This document shows, one piece after another, positions 18,091-27,681 of a DNA stretch of 64,000 nucleotides. Source of the DNA: Burkholderiales bacterium (GTDB lineage: Bacteria > Pseudomonadota > Gammaproteobacteria > Burkholderiales > JABEVD01); assembly GCA_019753155.1 (NCBI GenBank), contig JAIELG010000028.1, positions 1 through 64,000 of the forward strand, written 5' to 3'. Position 1 is the first letter of the stretch; each line of letters opens with the position of its first letter. The notes beneath the pieces were generated by a model. It searched no databases. It saw nothing but the letters and a program-made list of their open reading frames with translations, and had not been told where the DNA came from. The position numbers and the translations under genes were made by a program.

Positions 18091-19340
18091 ATACTTTTTG
18101 CCAAATAAACAACCACCTGCACGCGGAAGAAATATCCCTGGAATCTGTCGCGGAAGAATTCGGCACGCCCTGTTACGTCTATTCTAAAGCAGCGCTCGCT
18201 TCGGCTTTCAGGGCTTATTCGGATGCATTCTCATCGCGCGACCATCTCGTTTGCTATGCGGTCAAGGCGAATTCCAATATCGCGATCCTGAATCTTTTCG
18301 CTCGCATGGGAAGCGGCTTCGATATCGTATCAGGGGGGGAACTCGAGCGCGTCATCAAGGCAGGCGGGGAACCTTCGAAAATCGTCTTTTCCGGGGTGGG
18401 CAAAAAAACCGACGAAATACGCGCGGCGCTGGATGCGGGCATCCTGTGTTTCAATATCGAATCCGAAGCCGAACTCGACCGCATCGATGAAGTCGCAAGG
18501 CAATCTGGAAAAAAAGCGAACATCAGCTTCAGGGTCAACCCGAATGTGGACGCAAAAACCCATCCCTACATTTCGACCGGACTCAGACAGAACAAATTCG
18601 GCATTCCCTACGGTGACGCCCTGAGGCTCTACCTCAAGGCCGCAGCACTTCCCAGCCTCGCCGTCGTCGGGATCGATTGCCATATCGGCTCGCAATTGAC
18701 CGAAACCTCTCCTTTCGTCGAAGCGCTGGAAAAAATCCTGCTGCTCGTGGACGAACTCGAAAAAAACGGCATCCTGCTTTCCCACATCGATGTCGGGGGT
18801 GGACTCGGCATACGCTACGGGGACGAAAATCCCCCCGAGATCGGAGATTACGCGACAGCCTTGCTGAAAAAGCTGGAGGCGCGCCCGCAGAAAATTCTTT
18901 TCGAGCCGGGGCGCTTTCTGGTCGGAAACGCAGGGATTCTCCTCACCCGGATCGAATACCTGAAGCACGGAGAGGAGAAGAATTTCGCGATAGTCGATTG
19001 TGCGATGAACGACCTGATGCGACCGGCTCTTTACGATGCCTACCATGAAATAATACCCGTCAGGCAGGGCGCACGCTCGGGCGAAATCTTCGAGATCGTC
19101 GGCCCGGTCTGCGAAACCGGAGATTTCCTGGGGCATGCGCGCAGGCTGGATGTGCAATCCGGCGATCTGCTCGCCATCCTTTCCGCCGGAGCCTATGGCA
19201 TGAGCATGAGTTCGAACTACAATTCGAGACCCAGAGCTGCGGAAATTCTGGTCGACGGAAATTGCGCCCATCTCGTCAGGGAAAGGGAAACGACAGCCCA
19301 GTCGATTGCGCTTGAAAAAATACCAAAGGAGAACCCATGA
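18087..19340 (+). CDS. lysA: Diaminopimelate decarboxylase
   Basis: The 417-residue fold-type III PLP enzyme has the PLP-lysine segment CYAVKANSN, HIGSQ, the GGGLGI phosphate-binding loop and the C-terminal CETGDF and GAYGMSMSSNYNSRPR stretches. It decarboxylates meso-diaminopimelate to lysine. The start is the ATG that overlaps the lptM stop. No dapF follows; an HDOD gene starts 4 bases before its end instead. Confidence 0.95.
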   Translation: MNTFCQINNHLHAEEISLESVAEEFGTPCYVYSKAALASAFRAYSDAFSSRDHLVCYAVKANSNIAILNLFARMGSGFDIVSGGELERVIKAGGEPSKIVFSGVGKKTDEIRAALDAGILCFNIESEAELDRIDEVARQSGKKANISFRVNPNVDAKTHPYISTGLRQNKFGIPYGDALRLYLKAAALPSLAVVGIDCHIGSQLTETSPFVEALEKILLLVDELEKNGILLSHIDVGGGLGIRYGDENPPEIGDYATALLKKLEARPQKILFEPGRFLVGNAGILLTRIEYLKHGEEKNFAIVDCAMNDLMRPALYDAYHEIIPVRQGARSGEIFEIVGPVCETGDFLGHARRLDVQSGDLLAILSAGAYGMSMSSNYNSRPRAAEILVDGNCAHLVRERETTAQSIALEKIPKENP

Positions 19341-20170
19341 ATCTCGACCCGGCAAGCATACTGAAAAGCATCGCCATTCCTCCCAGACCGGCCATCCTCA
19401 TCGACCTGATGGAAGAGCAGAAAAAGGAGGACCCGGACGTCAAAAAAATCGTGACCCTCATCGGCAAGGACATCGGCCTTTCCGCGGCGCTGCTGAAGAC
19501 GGTCAATTCTCCCCTCTTCGGACTGCGCTCGAAGGTGACTTCCGCCCAGGAAGCAATCCATTTCCTTGGCATGAAGAACGTCATGAACCTGATTTCGGGC
19601 TTCGCGCTGCGCGGCGCCGTCGGAAACACCCCGGCTTCCGTCGAAAAATTCTGGAACATGACCGAATCCGTCGCTCTGATTGCGGCTTATATTGCGTCGA
19701 GGCTGCCCGGCATTCCAAAAGACGAGGCCTATACCTTCGGCCTTTTCCACAATTGCGGCATGCCGCTCCTGGACAGGAAATTTCCCGAATACGAAAGCCT
19801 GCTCCTGAAGGCCGGCAAACACCAAGGGAAATCCCTGACCGAATTCGAGAACGAGAAACTCCATACCGATCACGCCACCCTGGGTTACCTGATGACGAAG
19901 AGCTGGAATCTTCCGGACGAGATTTGCGAAGCGACCCAGCGCCACCACGATCTTTCCATTTTCGGAGGATCATCCGGCCAGGCAAAAACCCCCACGCTGG
20001 TCGCGATCGCCATGCTCTCCAACAATGCATACCGCACTTTCCACAAGGTGCCTCACGAAGGAGGCAGCGCGCAGGGGGTTCCCATGGCTCTGGAGCATCT
20101 CGGATTTTCCTGGGTCGAATACGAAGACCTCAGGGAAAGCGCGCACCAGAAGCTGGCGGAAGCCGGTTGA
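19337..20170 (+). CDS. HDOD-domain signalling protein
   Basis: Most of this 277-residue protein is an HDOD domain: early [14 protein letters not shown], then [19 protein letters not shown] and [19 protein letters not shown], with the degenerate HD position at [11 protein letters not shown] and a later ATQRHHD. HDOD proteins are regulatory relatives of HD-GYP phosphodiesterases without clear catalysis. It overlaps the lysA stop (ATGA) and has a ribosome site (AAAGGAG) inside the lysA end. Output and partner are unknown. Confidence 0.88.
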   Translation: MNLDPASILKSIAIPPRPAILIDLMEEQKKEDPDVKKIVTLIGKDIGLSAALLKTVNSPLFGLRSKVTSAQEAIHFLGMKNVMNLISGFALRGAVGNTPASVEKFWNMTESVALIAAYIASRLPGIPKDEAYTFGLFHNCGMPLLDRKFPEYESLLLKAGKHQGKSLTEFENEKLHTDHATLGYLMTKSWNLPDEICEATQRHHDLSIFGGSSGQAKTPTLVAIAMLSNNAYRTFHKVPHEGGSAQGVPMALEHLGFSWVEYEDLRESAHQKLAEAG

Positions 20171-20180
20171 GGCATACGGC

Positions 20181-21521
20181 ATGACGCAAGGCTCGAAAAA
20201 GCTGTACATCAAGACCTACGGATGCCAGATGAACGGGTATGACTCGGAAAAGATGGCCGATGTGCTGCGAATCGAATCCGGACTCGAACTCACCGATAAC
20301 CCGGAAGAAGCGGGAGTGATCCTGCTCAATACCTGTTCTGTGAGAGAAAAGGCGCAGGAGAAAATCTTTCACGAACTGGGACGGATCAGGCTCATCAAGG
20401 AAAGGAATCCCGATCTCCTGATAGGGGTCGGCGGCTGCGTTGCGAGCCAGGAAGGTGCCGCCATTTTCAGGCGGGCCGCCTATGTCGATCTGGTTTTCGG
20501 CCCGCAGACCCTGCACAGGCTACCGAAAATGATCAGGCAGCGCATCGAATCCGGACGCCCCCAGATCGACATAACATTCCCCGAAGTGGAAAAGTTCGAT
20601 GCGCTCCCGCCCGCCAGGGTTTCCGGAGCCTCGGCATCCGTTTCGATCATCGAAGGATGCAGCAAATATTGCAGTTTCTGCGTCGTCCCCTACACCAGGG
20701 GCGAGGAAATCTCGAGACCGCTGGAAGATATCCTCGCGGAAGTCGGGAGCCTGGTCGCGGGAGGCGCGAGGGAAGTGACCTTGCTCGGGCAGAATGTCAA
20801 TGCCTACAGGGGCTCGATGGAAGATGGGGAAACGGCCGACCTGCCGCTCCTCATCGAGTATCTCGCAGCAATTCCCGAACTCGGTCGGATACGCTACACC
20901 ACGTCCCACCCCAGGGAATTCACGCAACGCATGATCGATGTTCATGCCGCCATCGGCAAGCTCGCGAACCACCTCCATCTTCCGGTCCAGTCGGGCTCGG
21001 ACAAGATACTGTCTGCGATGAAGCGGGGCTATACTATCCTCGAATACAAATCCATCGTCAGGCGCGTGCGGGAAGCGCGCCCCGACATTTCCCTTTCGTC
21101 CGATTTCATCGTGGGTTTTCCCGGCGAAACTGACAGCGAATTCGAGGAAACGATGCAGCTCATAGCAGATCTGAAATTCGATTCGAGCTTCAGCTTTATC
21201 TACAGTCCGAGACCGGGAACCCCTGCCGCATCCATGCCCGACACCGTCCCGATGGAAGTCAAACAGGCGCGCCTCGCAAGATTGCAGGCGCAAATCGATG
21301 CCCAGGAAAAGGAAATCAGCCTCAGCATGGTGGGTACGAAACAGCGCATCCTGGTGACCGGCCGCGCAAGGAAAGACGATGCGGAGCTTGCCGGGCGCAC
21401 CGGAAACAATCGCATGGTCAATTTCGTGGGAAATCCCATCCTGATCGGTCGGTTCGTCGATGTGACGATCACCGAAGCCCTCACCCACTCGCTGCGCGGC
21501 GAGATCGCGGGGATGACTTGA
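20181..21521 (+). CDS. miaB: tRNA-2-methylthio-N6-dimethylallyladenosine synthase
   Basis: The 446-residue radical-SAM methylthiotransferase has the N-terminal UPF0004 domain ([27 protein letters not shown]), the SAM cluster motif [22 protein letters not shown] with [14 protein letters not shown], and a C-terminal TRAM domain. It modifies A37 of tRNAs reading UNN codons. The following phoH-ybeY pair is a conserved neighbour, as in E. coli. Confidence 0.96.
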   Translation: MTQGSKKLYIKTYGCQMNGYDSEKMADVLRIESGLELTDNPEEAGVILLNTCSVREKAQEKIFHELGRIRLIKERNPDLLIGVGGCVASQEGAAIFRRAAYVDLVFGPQTLHRLPKMIRQRIESGRPQIDITFPEVEKFDALPPARVSGASASVSIIEGCSKYCSFCVVPYTRGEEISRPLEDILAEVGSLVAGGAREVTLLGQNVNAYRGSMEDGETADLPLLIEYLAAIPELGRIRYTTSHPREFTQRMIDVHAAIGKLANHLHLPVQSGSDKILSAMKRGYTILEYKSIVRRVREARPDISLSSDFIVGFPGETDSEFEETMQLIADLKFDSSFSFIYSPRPGTPAASMPDTVPMEVKQARLARLQAQIDAQEKEISLSMVGTKQRILVTGRARKDDAELAGRTGNNRMVNFVGNPILIGRFVDVTITEALTHSLRGEIAGMT

Positions 21522-22462
21522 AAACCGCGTCCATTTCCTTCACCCCCGCCGACAACAGGAGGCTTTCCAGCCTTTGCGGCGCACTGGACGAAAACTTGCG
21601 CCAGATCGAGATCGCCATGAACGTCAGCATTTCGAGGCGGAGCGAGAATTTCACGGTCAAGGGAGAGCCGGAAAAAATCAGGCTCGCGATTTCGGCGCTG
21701 GAACGATTCTATCTCCAGACCCAGGGACGGGATCTCGATATCGAGGAAGTCCAGCTCGGCCTCGTGGAGCTCGTCGCACCAGGGAAAATGGAAGCAAATC
21801 CCGACATGCCCATCCTGATGACGAGAAAACCCAATCTGCACGGCAGGACGCCGCGCCAGATCGAGTACCTAGGAAAAATACAGGGACACGACATCACTTT
21901 CGGAGTGGGTCCAGCGGGAACCGGGAAGACCTATCTCGCCGTCGCAGCCGCGGTCGACGCCATAGAACGCGAGTGGGTGAAACGCATCGTGCTGGTGAGG
22001 CCCGCCGTCGAAGCCGGGGAGCGCCTCGGATTTCTGCCGGGGGACATGGTGCAGAAAGTCGATCCCTACCTGAGGCCGCTTTACGACGGACTCTACGACC
22101 TGATGGGATTCGACAGGGTGCACAGGCTGTTCGAATCCGGCGCGATAGAAGTCGCCCCGCTCGCCTACATGCGCGGAAGGACGCTCAACCATTCCTTTAT
22201 CATCCTGGACGAAGCGCAGAACACGACACCCGAGCAGATGAAGATGTTCCTGACCCGCATGGGTTTCGGCAGCAAGGCCGTCATCACGGGGGACGTGACC
22301 CAGATCGACCTCGCGCGCGGGCAGAAAAGCGGACTCAACGAAGCCGTGGCCGTTCTCAGGAAAGTTCCGGGAATCGCCTTTACCTTCTTCCAGTCCGAAG
22401 ATGTCGTGCGTCACCCCCTCGTCCAGCTCATCGTCAATGCCTACCAGGCTTATGAAAAGTGA
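21518..22462 (+). CDS. ybeZ: PhoH family ATPase (YbeZ)
   Basis: The 314-residue protein has a KH-like N-terminal segment and a P-loop ATPase core: Walker [28 protein letters not shown], Walker [24 protein letters not shown], and [10 protein letters not shown]. PhoH/YbeZ partners YbeY in ribosome and RNA quality control. The start is TTG, overlapping the miaB stop (TTGA). The reading frame has no nearby ATG, and family members begin at this position. Confidence 0.92.
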   Translation: MKTASISFTPADNRRLSSLCGALDENLRQIEIAMNVSISRRSENFTVKGEPEKIRLAISALERFYLQTQGRDLDIEEVQLGLVELVAPGKMEANPDMPILMTRKPNLHGRTPRQIEYLGKIQGHDITFGVGPAGTGKTYLAVAAAVDAIEREWVKRIVLVRPAVEAGERLGFLPGDMVQKVDPYLRPLYDGLYDLMGFDRVHRLFESGAIEVAPLAYMRGRTLNHSFIILDEAQNTTPEQMKMFLTRMGFGSKAVITGDVTQIDLARGQKSGLNEAVAVLRKVPGIAFTFFQSEDVVRHPLVQLIVNAYQAYEK

Positions 22463-22889
22463 CTTCAGCCTGAGCGTGCAGTACGCATCTCTTGCCCAAA
22501 ACCTGCCTCCGCGACATGCCTTCAGAAGGTGGATCAGGGCAGCCATACTGAAAAAGGTCGGCATCACCATCAGGATAGTCGACGAGGAAGAGGGACTCGA
22601 ACTCAACCGGCTCTACAGGGGGCGGGATTATGCCACCAACGTGCTCACTTTCGTCTACGACGAATTCGATCCCGTCATGGGCGACATGGTGCTGTGCGCT
22701 CCGGTAATCGAGCGCGAAGCCTTGGCGCAATCGAAGAGCCTGGAATCGCATTATGCGCACATGAGCGTTCACGGCGCCCTGCATCTTCAGGGTTACGACC
22801 ACGAAAACGAAAGCGATGCGGCAACCATGGAGGCTCTGGAGGCGAAGATCATGGCAAGGCTGGGTTACCAGAATCCCTATGGTGTATAA
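22452..22889 (+). CDS. ybeY: Endoribonuclease / rRNA maturation factor YbeY
   Basis: The 145-residue metalloprotein has the zinc motif HGALHLQGYDHE, plus the family stretches GRDYATNVLTFVYD and MGDMVLCAPV. YbeY acts in 16S rRNA 3'-end maturation and 70S quality control. It overlaps phoH by 11 bases. A TATAAT hexamer lies over its stop codon and may serve the next gene. Confidence 0.94.
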   Translation: MKSDFSLSVQYASLAQNLPPRHAFRRWIRAAILKKVGITIRIVDEEEGLELNRLYRGRDYATNVLTFVYDEFDPVMGDMVLCAPVIEREALAQSKSLESHYAHMSVHGALHLQGYDHENESDAATMEALEAKIMARLGYQNPYGV

Positions 22890-22912
22890 TTCGATTTTTG
22901 AGTCGCCCTGCC

Positions 22913-24043
22913 ATGAAGTCCATACTTGCGCTGCTGATCCTCCTTTTTTCGACTTCCCTTGCTGCAAGGCCTTTCGAAATCCCGCCGCCGCCTCTGGTCG
23001 AGGCAAAAGCCTACATGGTGATCGATTTCAACAGCGGCCAGGTGATCGAAAGCCGTAATCCGGACGAGCGCATCGAACCCGCATCCCTCACCAAGCTGAT
23101 GACCTCCTATATCACCTTCAGCGCCCTGCGCCAGAAGCTCATCACCCTAAACCAGTCCATTCCCGTTTCCGAACGCGCATGGCGCGCCGAAGGCTCGAGG
23201 ATGTTCATCGACCCCAAAAACCCCGTGACGGTCGATGCGCTGATCCACGGCATGATCGTACAGTCCGGAAATGACGCCTGCATCGCTCTGGCCGAAGGCA
23301 TAGCCGGGTCCGAGGAAGCCTTTGCCGGGATGATGAACCACGAAGCGCAACGCCTCGGGATGAAGAACACGCACTTCGTCAATGCGACAGGCCTGCCGAA
23401 CCCCGAGCATTACACCACGGTTCACGACCTCGCGATTCTCGCATCCGCGATCATCCGGGATTTTCCTGAGTACTATCCCATCTTCTCGATCAAGGAATAC
23501 ACCTGGAACAGGATCACCCAACCCAACCGGAACAGGTTGCTGTGGATGGACCCCTATGTCGACGGCCTGAAAACCGGTCATACCGAGGAAGCGGGCTATT
23601 GCCTCGTCGCATCGACAAAGAGGGGGCCGCGCAGGCTGATTTCAGTCCTCGTCGGCGCGCATTCGGACGCCGGACGGGCAATGGAAAGCCTGAAGATCCT
23701 CAACTACGCGCTCCAGTTTTACGATTCCGTCCGTCTTTATGCGAAGGGGCAATCCGTGACCACCCTCAGGGTGTGGAAAGGCAAGCAGAACACCCTGAAA
23801 GCGGGCTTTGCCCAGGATCTTTACGCCGCCGTGCCCAAGGGGGCGGCGTCCGGGCTGAAAGCCACGATAGAAGCGCAACAGCCGCTCATCGTGCCCGTCG
23901 TGGCGGGCCAGAAGGTCGGCGTCGTGAAAGTCAGCCTCGACGGAAAAAAATTCAGCGAATATCCGCTCATCGCGCTCGAGAGCGTGGAACGGGCGAATAT
24001 CTTCGGACGCGCCTGGGACAGTCTCACACTCCTTTTCAATTGA
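22913..24043 (+). CDS. dacC: D-alanyl-D-alanine carboxypeptidase, PBP5/6 type
   Basis: The 376-residue protein has a Sec signal peptide (MKSILALLILLFSTSLAARP). The penicillin-binding motifs are SLTK (Ser-x-x-Lys), SGN and KTG (GLKTGHTEEAGYC). A C-terminal beta-rich PBP5 domain and an amphipathic end (NIFGRAWDSLTLLFN) for membrane attachment follow. It trims the terminal D-Ala from peptidoglycan pentapeptides in the periplasm. The D-amino-acid transaminase gene starts 8 bases later. Confidence 0.94.
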   Translation: MKSILALLILLFSTSLAARPFEIPPPPLVEAKAYMVIDFNSGQVIESRNPDERIEPASLTKLMTSYITFSALRQKLITLNQSIPVSERAWRAEGSRMFIDPKNPVTVDALIHGMIVQSGNDACIALAEGIAGSEEAFAGMMNHEAQRLGMKNTHFVNATGLPNPEHYTTVHDLAILASAIIRDFPEYYPIFSIKEYTWNRITQPNRNRLLWMDPYVDGLKTGHTEEAGYCLVASTKRGPRRLISVLVGAHSDAGRAMESLKILNYALQFYDSVRLYAKGQSVTTLRVWKGKQNTLKAGFAQDLYAAVPKGAASGLKATIEAQQPLIVPVVAGQKVGVVKVSLDGKKFSEYPLIALESVERANIFGRAWDSLTLLFN

Positions 24044-24050
24044 GGAAATC

Positions 24051-24899
24051 ATGATCTATCTGAACGGAGAATTCATGCCTATGGAGGAGGCCCGGATACC
24101 GGTCCTCGACCGCGGCTTCATTTTTGGCGACGGAATATACGAAGTCGTGCCGGTCTATTCCCGCCATCCTTTCCGCCTGCGGGAGCACCTCCTTCGCATG
24201 CAGCATAGTCTGGACGGCATCGGGCTCCCGAATCCCCATACCGAAGCGCAGTGGTCCGATCTCGTGCATCGTCTCATCGCCCTCAACGAGCCCGAGGACC
24301 AGAGCCTTTATCTCCATGTCACGCGCGGCGTTGCGAAAAGGGATCATGCTTTCCCCAGGGGCGTTCAGCCCACGGTATTCATGATGTCGAACCCGCTCGT
24401 CACCCCGTCCAGAGAGACGCTCGAAGCCGGGGTTGCCGCGATCAGCGCTGCAGACAACCGCTGGCTGCGCTGCGACATCAAGGCAATTTCCCTGCTCCCC
24501 AACGTGCTCCTGAGGCAGATGGCGGTGGATGCGGGCGCGGTCGAAACGATACTGCTGCGGGAGGGCTTCCTCACCGAAGGGGCTGCGAGCAACATTTTCG
24601 TGGTGAAGGACGATATCCTGCTCGCCCCGCCGAAAGGCAATCTGATGCTTCCGGGAATCACCTACGATGTCGTTCTTGAACTCGCCATGGGTCATGGCAT
24701 CGCCCATGAAGTGAGAAAAATTGCCGAGGATGAGCTTTTCTCGGCTTCCGAAATCCTGCTCACTTCCTCCACCAAGGAAATCACGCCCATCACGAGCCTG
24801 GACGGAAAAGCGGTCGGAAACGGCAAGCCGGGACTCTTCTTCTGGAAGCTCCATGGCGCCTACCAGGAATTCAAGAATTCAGTGATGCGCCGCGCATGA
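24051..24899 (+). CDS. dat: D-amino-acid transaminase
   Basis: The 282-residue fold-type IV PLP enzyme has the N-terminal YLNGEFMPMEEARIPVLDRGFIFGDGIYEV, the PLP lysine in CDIKAISLLPNVL, and TEGAASNIFVVK. This pattern fits D-alanine transaminase rather than IlvE. It interconverts D-amino acids and alpha-keto acids, and suits its place after the D-Ala-D-Ala carboxypeptidase. YbeD follows with an ATGA overlap. Confidence 0.88.
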   Translation: MIYLNGEFMPMEEARIPVLDRGFIFGDGIYEVVPVYSRHPFRLREHLLRMQHSLDGIGLPNPHTEAQWSDLVHRLIALNEPEDQSLYLHVTRGVAKRDHAFPRGVQPTVFMMSNPLVTPSRETLEAGVAAISAADNRWLRCDIKAISLLPNVLLRQMAVDAGAVETILLREGFLTEGAASNIFVVKDDILLAPPKGNLMLPGITYDVVLELAMGHGIAHEVRKIAEDELFSASEILLTSSTKEITPITSLDGKAVGNGKPGLFFWKLHGAYQEFKNSVMRRA

Positions 24900-25162
24900 G
24901 TGAAGAATCCCTGATCGAATATCCCTGTGAATTCCCGATCAAAATCATGGGAAAAAGCGAAGCATCCCGCTTCGCCCAGTCGGTCCTGGAAGTCGTCCTG
25001 CACCATGCCCCTGATTTCGACGCGTCGAGCATGGAAATGCGCGCAAGCCGCGAAGGCAAATACATCAGCCTCACCTGTACCGTGACCGCGACTTCGAAAA
25101 CGCAACTCGATGCGCTCTACGTGGAATTGTGCGACCACCCCGACGTGGTGATGGTGCTGTAG
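24896..25162 (+). CDS. ybeD: YbeD/DUF493 family protein
   Basis: The 88-residue ACT-like protein begins ESLIEYPCEFPIKIMGK and ends in ELCDHPDVVMVL, both typical of the DUF493 family (E. coli YbeD). In Proteobacteria it lies between dacA and lipB, exactly as here. The role is proposed to be regulatory, perhaps in lipoate metabolism. The TAG stop shares its last base with the GTG start of lipB. Confidence 0.92.
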   Translation: MSEESLIEYPCEFPIKIMGKSEASRFAQSVLEVVLHHAPDFDASSMEMRASREGKYISLTCTVTATSKTQLDALYVELCDHPDVVMVL

Positions 25163-25767
25163 TGGGTGAAGTGGTCGTAAAGCGGCTCGGCACTGTCGAT
25201 TATCTGCCGACATTGGAGGCCATGCAGGAATTCACTTCCAGCCGCAATGCCGACACTGCCGACGAGATCTGGATGCTGCAGCACCCGCCGGTCTATACCT
25301 ACGGACTCGCCGGAAAAACCGAGCACCTTCCGTCGAAAACGGAATTTCCCGTAATCAAGGTGGACAGGGGCGGGCAGGTAACTTATCACGGACCCGGCCA
25401 ACTCGTGCTTTACCTGCTTCTCGACTTGAGGCGATCGGGCATGGGGGTGAAGACACTCGTCGGAAAAATGGAGCAGAGCGTGGTGGACTTGTTGGAACAT
25501 CACGGCGTAAAATCCTGCGGCAAAGCCGATGCGCCCGGCGTTTACGTGGGGGAAACGAAAATCGCATCCCTGGGCCTCAGGGTGAGGCGCGGCTGCACTT
25601 ACCACGGTCTCTCCCTTAACGTCGACATGGATCTCTCCCCGTTTCTCGCCATCAATCCCTGCGGCTACAGGGGACTCGAAGTGACCAGCGCGAAAAAGCT
25701 CGGGATGGAAGCCTCCCCGGAAGCGCTCGGGGAGGAATTGATCGTGATATTGAAGGAAAAGTTATGA
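25162..25767 (+). CDS. lipB: Octanoyltransferase LipB
   Basis: The 201-residue protein has [16 protein letters not shown], the catalytic lysine region [13 protein letters not shown], and the catalytic cysteine in [12 protein letters not shown]. It transfers octanoyl groups from ACP to lipoyl domains. The start is GTG, overlapping the ybeD stop by one base; the longer open frame upstream lies within ybeD. LipA follows with an ATGA overlap. Confidence 0.94.
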   Translation: MGEVVVKRLGTVDYLPTLEAMQEFTSSRNADTADEIWMLQHPPVYTYGLAGKTEHLPSKTEFPVIKVDRGGQVTYHGPGQLVLYLLLDLRRSGMGVKTLVGKMEQSVVDLLEHHGVKSCGKADAPGVYVGETKIASLGLRVRRGCTYHGLSLNVDMDLSPFLAINPCGYRGLEVTSAKKLGMEASPEALGEELIVILKEKL

Positions 25768-26687
25768 CGCAGAAACAGCGGGGGGAAGCCAAGACCTCCA
25801 GGATTCCCATCAAGATCGTGCAGCAGCCCATCCTGAGAAAACCTGAATGGATCCGGGTCAAATCGGGCAGTTCCGGGCAGTACCAGGAAATCAAGAAAAT
25901 CCTGCGCGAGCGCAATCTTCACACAGTCTGCGAGGAAGCATCCTGCCCCAATATCGGCGAATGTTTCGGCAAGGGAACCGCGACCTTCATGATCCTCGGG
26001 GATCTCTGCACGCGACGCTGCCCGTTCTGCGATGTCGCCCACGGCAAGCCCCTTCCGCCCGACCCGCTCGAACCTACCCACCTCGCGGAATCGATATCCG
26101 CCATGAAACTCAAATACGTGGTGATCACGAGCGTCGACCGGGACGATTTGAGGGATGGCGGCGCCGCGCATTTCACGGACTGCATCAATGCGGTGAGAGC
26201 CGCATCTACGGAGACGAAGATCGAAGTTCTTGTCCCCGACTTCAGGGGGAGGCTGGATATCGCCCTCGATATTTTCGGCTCGGGACTGCCCGACATCATG
26301 AACCACAACCTCGAAACCGTGCCAAGGCTCTACAAGGCTGCGCGCCCCGGCGCGGATTACGGGCATTCGCTCAAGCTTCTTTCGGAATTCAGGAAGCTTC
26401 ATCCCGAAATTCCGACGAAATCCGGGCTGATGCTGGGACTCGGGGAGGAAGACGAGGAAATCCTCGAAGTGATGCAGGATCTCAGGCGGCACGGCGTCGA
26501 CATGCTGACCCTCGGTCAGTATCTTCAGCCCTCCACAGGGCACCTCCCGGTATCCCGCTTCGTCACCCCGGAAAAATTCCGTGAATTCGAAGCCGCCGCA
26601 AAAGAGATGGGGTTTTCCCACGCAGCCTGCGCACCCATGGTCAGATCCTCCTACCATGCGGATTTACAGGCACAAGGCATCGTCTGA
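25764..26687 (+). CDS. lipA: Lipoyl synthase
   Basis: The 307-residue radical-SAM enzyme has the auxiliary-cluster motif [12 protein letters not shown] and the SAM-cluster motif [10 protein letters not shown], plus [11 protein letters not shown] and the C-terminal RSSYHA segment with the conserved serine. It inserts two sulfurs into octanoyl groups to make lipoate for 2-oxoacid dehydrogenases and the glycine cleavage system. It ends the long + strand operon and faces a PEP-CTERM gene. Confidence 0.96.
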   Translation: MTQKQRGEAKTSRIPIKIVQQPILRKPEWIRVKSGSSGQYQEIKKILRERNLHTVCEEASCPNIGECFGKGTATFMILGDLCTRRCPFCDVAHGKPLPPDPLEPTHLAESISAMKLKYVVITSVDRDDLRDGGAAHFTDCINAVRAASTETKIEVLVPDFRGRLDIALDIFGSGLPDIMNHNLETVPRLYKAARPGADYGHSLKLLSEFRKLHPEIPTKSGLMLGLGEEDEEILEVMQDLRRHGVDMLTLGQYLQPSTGHLPVSRFVTPEKFREFEAAAKEMGFSHAACAPMVRSSYHADLQAQGIV

Positions 26688-26717
26688 GTTATTGCCGAGT
26701 TTCCCTCAATGAGGCGG

Positions 26718-27422
26718 TCAGGACCAGTTTCGACGCCTGACGATAAATCCGATCAACGCGAAGCCTGCCAGCATCAGCGCCCATTCGCCGGGCTCCGGCA
26801 CAGGGGCCATCATCGAAACATTGCCCGGAAGCTCGACCCACGAATAGCTTCCGCCGGAACTGCCGTCCTCGCCCTGATTGCCACCAGACACAGACATGCT
26901 GCCGACATCAAAAGAAGTGGGCGCATACTCCGAACCAGCCCAGTACCCGCCGTGCTCGACATTTCTGAACAGACTGTAGCTGGAATTGTGGGTCTCGGTG
27001 ATGGATTGCCCCGCCTTGCCGCCCAACTCGGTATAGAAAAACTCTTCCTGCTGGCCGACCGTCGGCAATGCCCATGTGTTGTGGCCAAGATAATCGGTGC
27101 TGTCCAGATACTTCACCCAAGCCGTCGCACCGAACAAGCTCATGGCGCCGGGAGTATCCGAACCGATGCCAAAGTCGGCCTCGTTCAGTCTGTGGACTTC
27201 GCCATTGGAGGTATCGACAGGCGCCGCCTCGATGATCTTGCTCACTAGCGAAGGATCCTCGGTCAGCATGGTGCCGAAAAGATTGCCGTCCGAACTCCAG
27301 GTGACATTCGCAACGCTGTCATACACCAGGCCGTTGCCGAGCGAGTCCAAGCTCGCATGAGCAATATTCGCGTTCAAGAAAACCGCCGCAAGCAATATCG
27401 CAGCTTTGAACTGATGGTTCAC
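26718..27422 (-). CDS. PEP-CTERM sorting-domain exported protein
   Basis: The protein has a signal peptide (NHQFKAAILLAAVF... ending in AHA), a DUF1566/Lcl-like middle part (GLVYDSVANVTWSSDGN, then WALPTVGQQEEFFY and GGYWAGSEY), and a classic sorting tag VPEPGEWALMLAGFALIGF followed by RRR. The tag is cut by an exosortase (XrtA-type). No exosortase gene lies in the window. The GTG start at 27422 has a strong ribosome site (GAGGGGG); an in-frame ATG at 27464 also has an upstream AGGGG and is a real alternative. It probably ends up in the cell surface or extracellular matrix. Confidence 0.85.
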   Translation of the reverse strand: MNHQFKAAILLAAVFLNANIAHASLDSLGNGLVYDSVANVTWSSDGNLFGTMLTEDPSLVSKIIEAAPVDTSNGEVHRLNEADFGIGSDTPGAMSLFGATAWVKYLDSTDYLGHNTWALPTVGQQEEFFYTELGGKAGQSITETHNSSYSLFRNVEHGGYWAGSEYAPTSFDVGSMSVSGGNQGEDGSSGGSYSWVELPGNVSMMAPVPEPGEWALMLAGFALIGFIVRRRNWS

Positions 27423-27499
27423 CTGTTCCCCCTCGAAGAAGTTTTCCGATTCATATCGAATCATCCGATCCCCTTATCGCCGGGGAGTGCAGCACTATT

Positions 27500-27515
27500 A
27501 GCATGAACCATGCCA
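27500..27515 (-). promoter_or_regulatory. Probable sigma-54 promoter of the PEP-CTERM gene
   Basis: On the minus strand the sequence reads TGGCATGGTTCATGCT. It keeps GG and GC ten bases apart, close to the TGGCAC-N5-TTGCW consensus. It ends about 35 bases before the upper start codon. PEP-CTERM genes are often sigma-54 dependent through the PrsK/PrsR pair, which supports the call. Confidence 0.55.
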
Positions 27516-27681
27516 CAACATTTTGAATTGGATCAAACGCATGTTATTTCAATATGTTGCCATGCGTTACAGAATGTTGCAGAAGTTCTGCGCAAAAGAC
27601 GCAACAGTAACTGTGTATTTTATTGACACTTTTTTCTGCCCCGCCGCGCCTCACCGACCGTCGCGACCACGCGGAACTTGT

